6,037 bases of DNA, taken from positions 1 to 6,037 of the forward strand of contig DATADL010000330.1 of NCBI GenBank assembly GCA_036258555.1, in the 5' to 3' direction. Below are positions 5,844 to 6,037 of the stretch, one piece after another (within the stretch, counting starts at the first letter, position 1; every line of letters begins with the position of its first letter). Made by a program: the position numbers and the translations under genes. Source of the DNA: JALZEG01 sp036258555. Lineage in GTDB: Bacteria; Actinomycetota; CADDZG01; WHSQ01. Below the pieces are notes generated by a model. That model worked only from the letters and a program-made list of their open reading frames with translations. It had not been told where the DNA came from and did no database searches.

Positions 5844-5863
5844 GGCTGCCCTTTGGGGCAGCC
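5844..5863 (-). terminator. GC-rich hairpin after the upstream gene (possible terminator or attenuator)
   Basis: There is a perfect 8-bp inverted repeat, GGCTGCCC and GGGCAGCC, with a 4-nt loop (CAAA on the minus strand). It starts 13 nt after the stop codon of the upstream gene. No U-rich tract follows on the minus strand, where the next bases are C-rich. It is therefore not a classic intrinsic terminator, although U-poor hairpins are common at gene ends in high-GC bacteria. It could end or attenuate transcription before the sheath gene, or protect an RNA 3' end. Confidence 0.4.
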
Positions 5864-5876
5864 GGTCGAGGAACGA

Positions 5877-6037
5877 TCAGTCCCCCCCGGTGTCTGCGTC
5901 GTAGGCGCTCTTGTCGGAGTCGGACTCGGAGTCGATCCGGTACGTGGGCTCCTGACCGGGCACCTCGGTCAGGGACGTGTGGGGGATCTCTTCGTGGATC
6001 CAGGCCGCGATCTCCTTCGGTGTCTTCTTCCCCTTCT
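5877..6037 (-). CDS. C-terminal end of an unrecognised acidic-tailed protein (partial)
   Basis: This is the 3' end of a gene that enters from the right edge and stops at TGA (5879-5877). About 53 codons are visible, with no internal stop and G or C at almost every third position, which supports real coding. The visible residues begin near KGKKTPKEIAAWIHEEIPH. After a Pro/Gln/Glu stretch they end in a Ser/Asp-rich acidic tail (SESDSDKSAYDADTGGD). I do not recognise a family from this fragment. In eCIS loci the gene before the sheath is often a cap/terminator protein of the Afp16/Pvc16 (DUF4255) type, but nothing here confirms that. It is separated from the sheath gene by 123 nt containing a strong hairpin, so it may be in a different transcription unit or be expressed at a different level. 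Confidence 0.72.
   Translation of the reverse strand, partial: KGKKTPKEIAAWIHEEIPHTSLTEVPGQEPTYRIDSESDSDKSAYDADTGGD

Noticed and set aside
1..6037. tRNA, rRNA, insertion sequence, attachment site or complete prophage
   Set aside because: No cloverleaf-like tRNA sequence, transposase motif, terminal inverted repeats or capsid/packaging genes were seen in the window.

Overview
The window is high-GC DNA (by eye well over 65% G+C, with G or C at nearly every third codon position). That fits an actinobacterium or another high-GC phylum, but nothing here fixes the taxon. All convincing genes lie on the minus strand and read from right to left as one tightly packed unit. The content is part of a phage-tail-like contractile machine, most likely an extracellular contractile injection system (eCIS). 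No capsid, terminase, integrase or lysis gene is visible in the window.

In transcription order the layout is as follows. The last ~53 codons of an unrecognised gene enter at the right edge (6037-5877). A 123-nt gap follows with two GC-rich hairpins. Next come the contractile sheath protein (5753-4230) and the inner tube protein (4199-3753). A small protein resembling a phage tail-assembly chaperone overlaps the tube stop (3753-3307). A 48-residue DUF6760-like protein overlaps the chaperone stop (3310-3164). Last is a very long open frame from 3161 to the left edge that is still open at base 1, at least 1,053 codons. Spacings are 30 nt, overlaps of 1 and 4 nt, then 2 nt, so translational coupling is likely from tube onward.

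The long frame is the most notable item. It lacks a stop inside the window, so it is easily missed and replaced by overlapping spurious frames. Its product is Pro/Glu/Ala/Val-rich and low in complexity. It carries four separate families of internal repeats: an 18-residue unit x3, a 15-residue unit x2, a 14-residue core present about 13 times, often ~33-37 residues apart, and a 17-residue unit x2. Near the left edge it runs into a DUF4157-type domain with an HELVH metalloprotease-like motif. DUF4157 proteins are a recurrent eCIS cargo or accessory class, so this is probably a large effector, effector carrier or internal tube component whose C-terminal part lies outside the window. It also occupies the slot that, in myophage tail operons, follows the chaperone pair and holds the tape-measure gene.

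A second item is the chaperone/DUF6760 junction. The small gene is in the -1 frame, a run of five G lies just before the chaperone stop, and an 8-bp inverted repeat begins 5 nt downstream. This resembles the -1 frameshift arrangement of phage tail chaperones (P2 E/E', lambda G/GT), although the slip site is imperfect.
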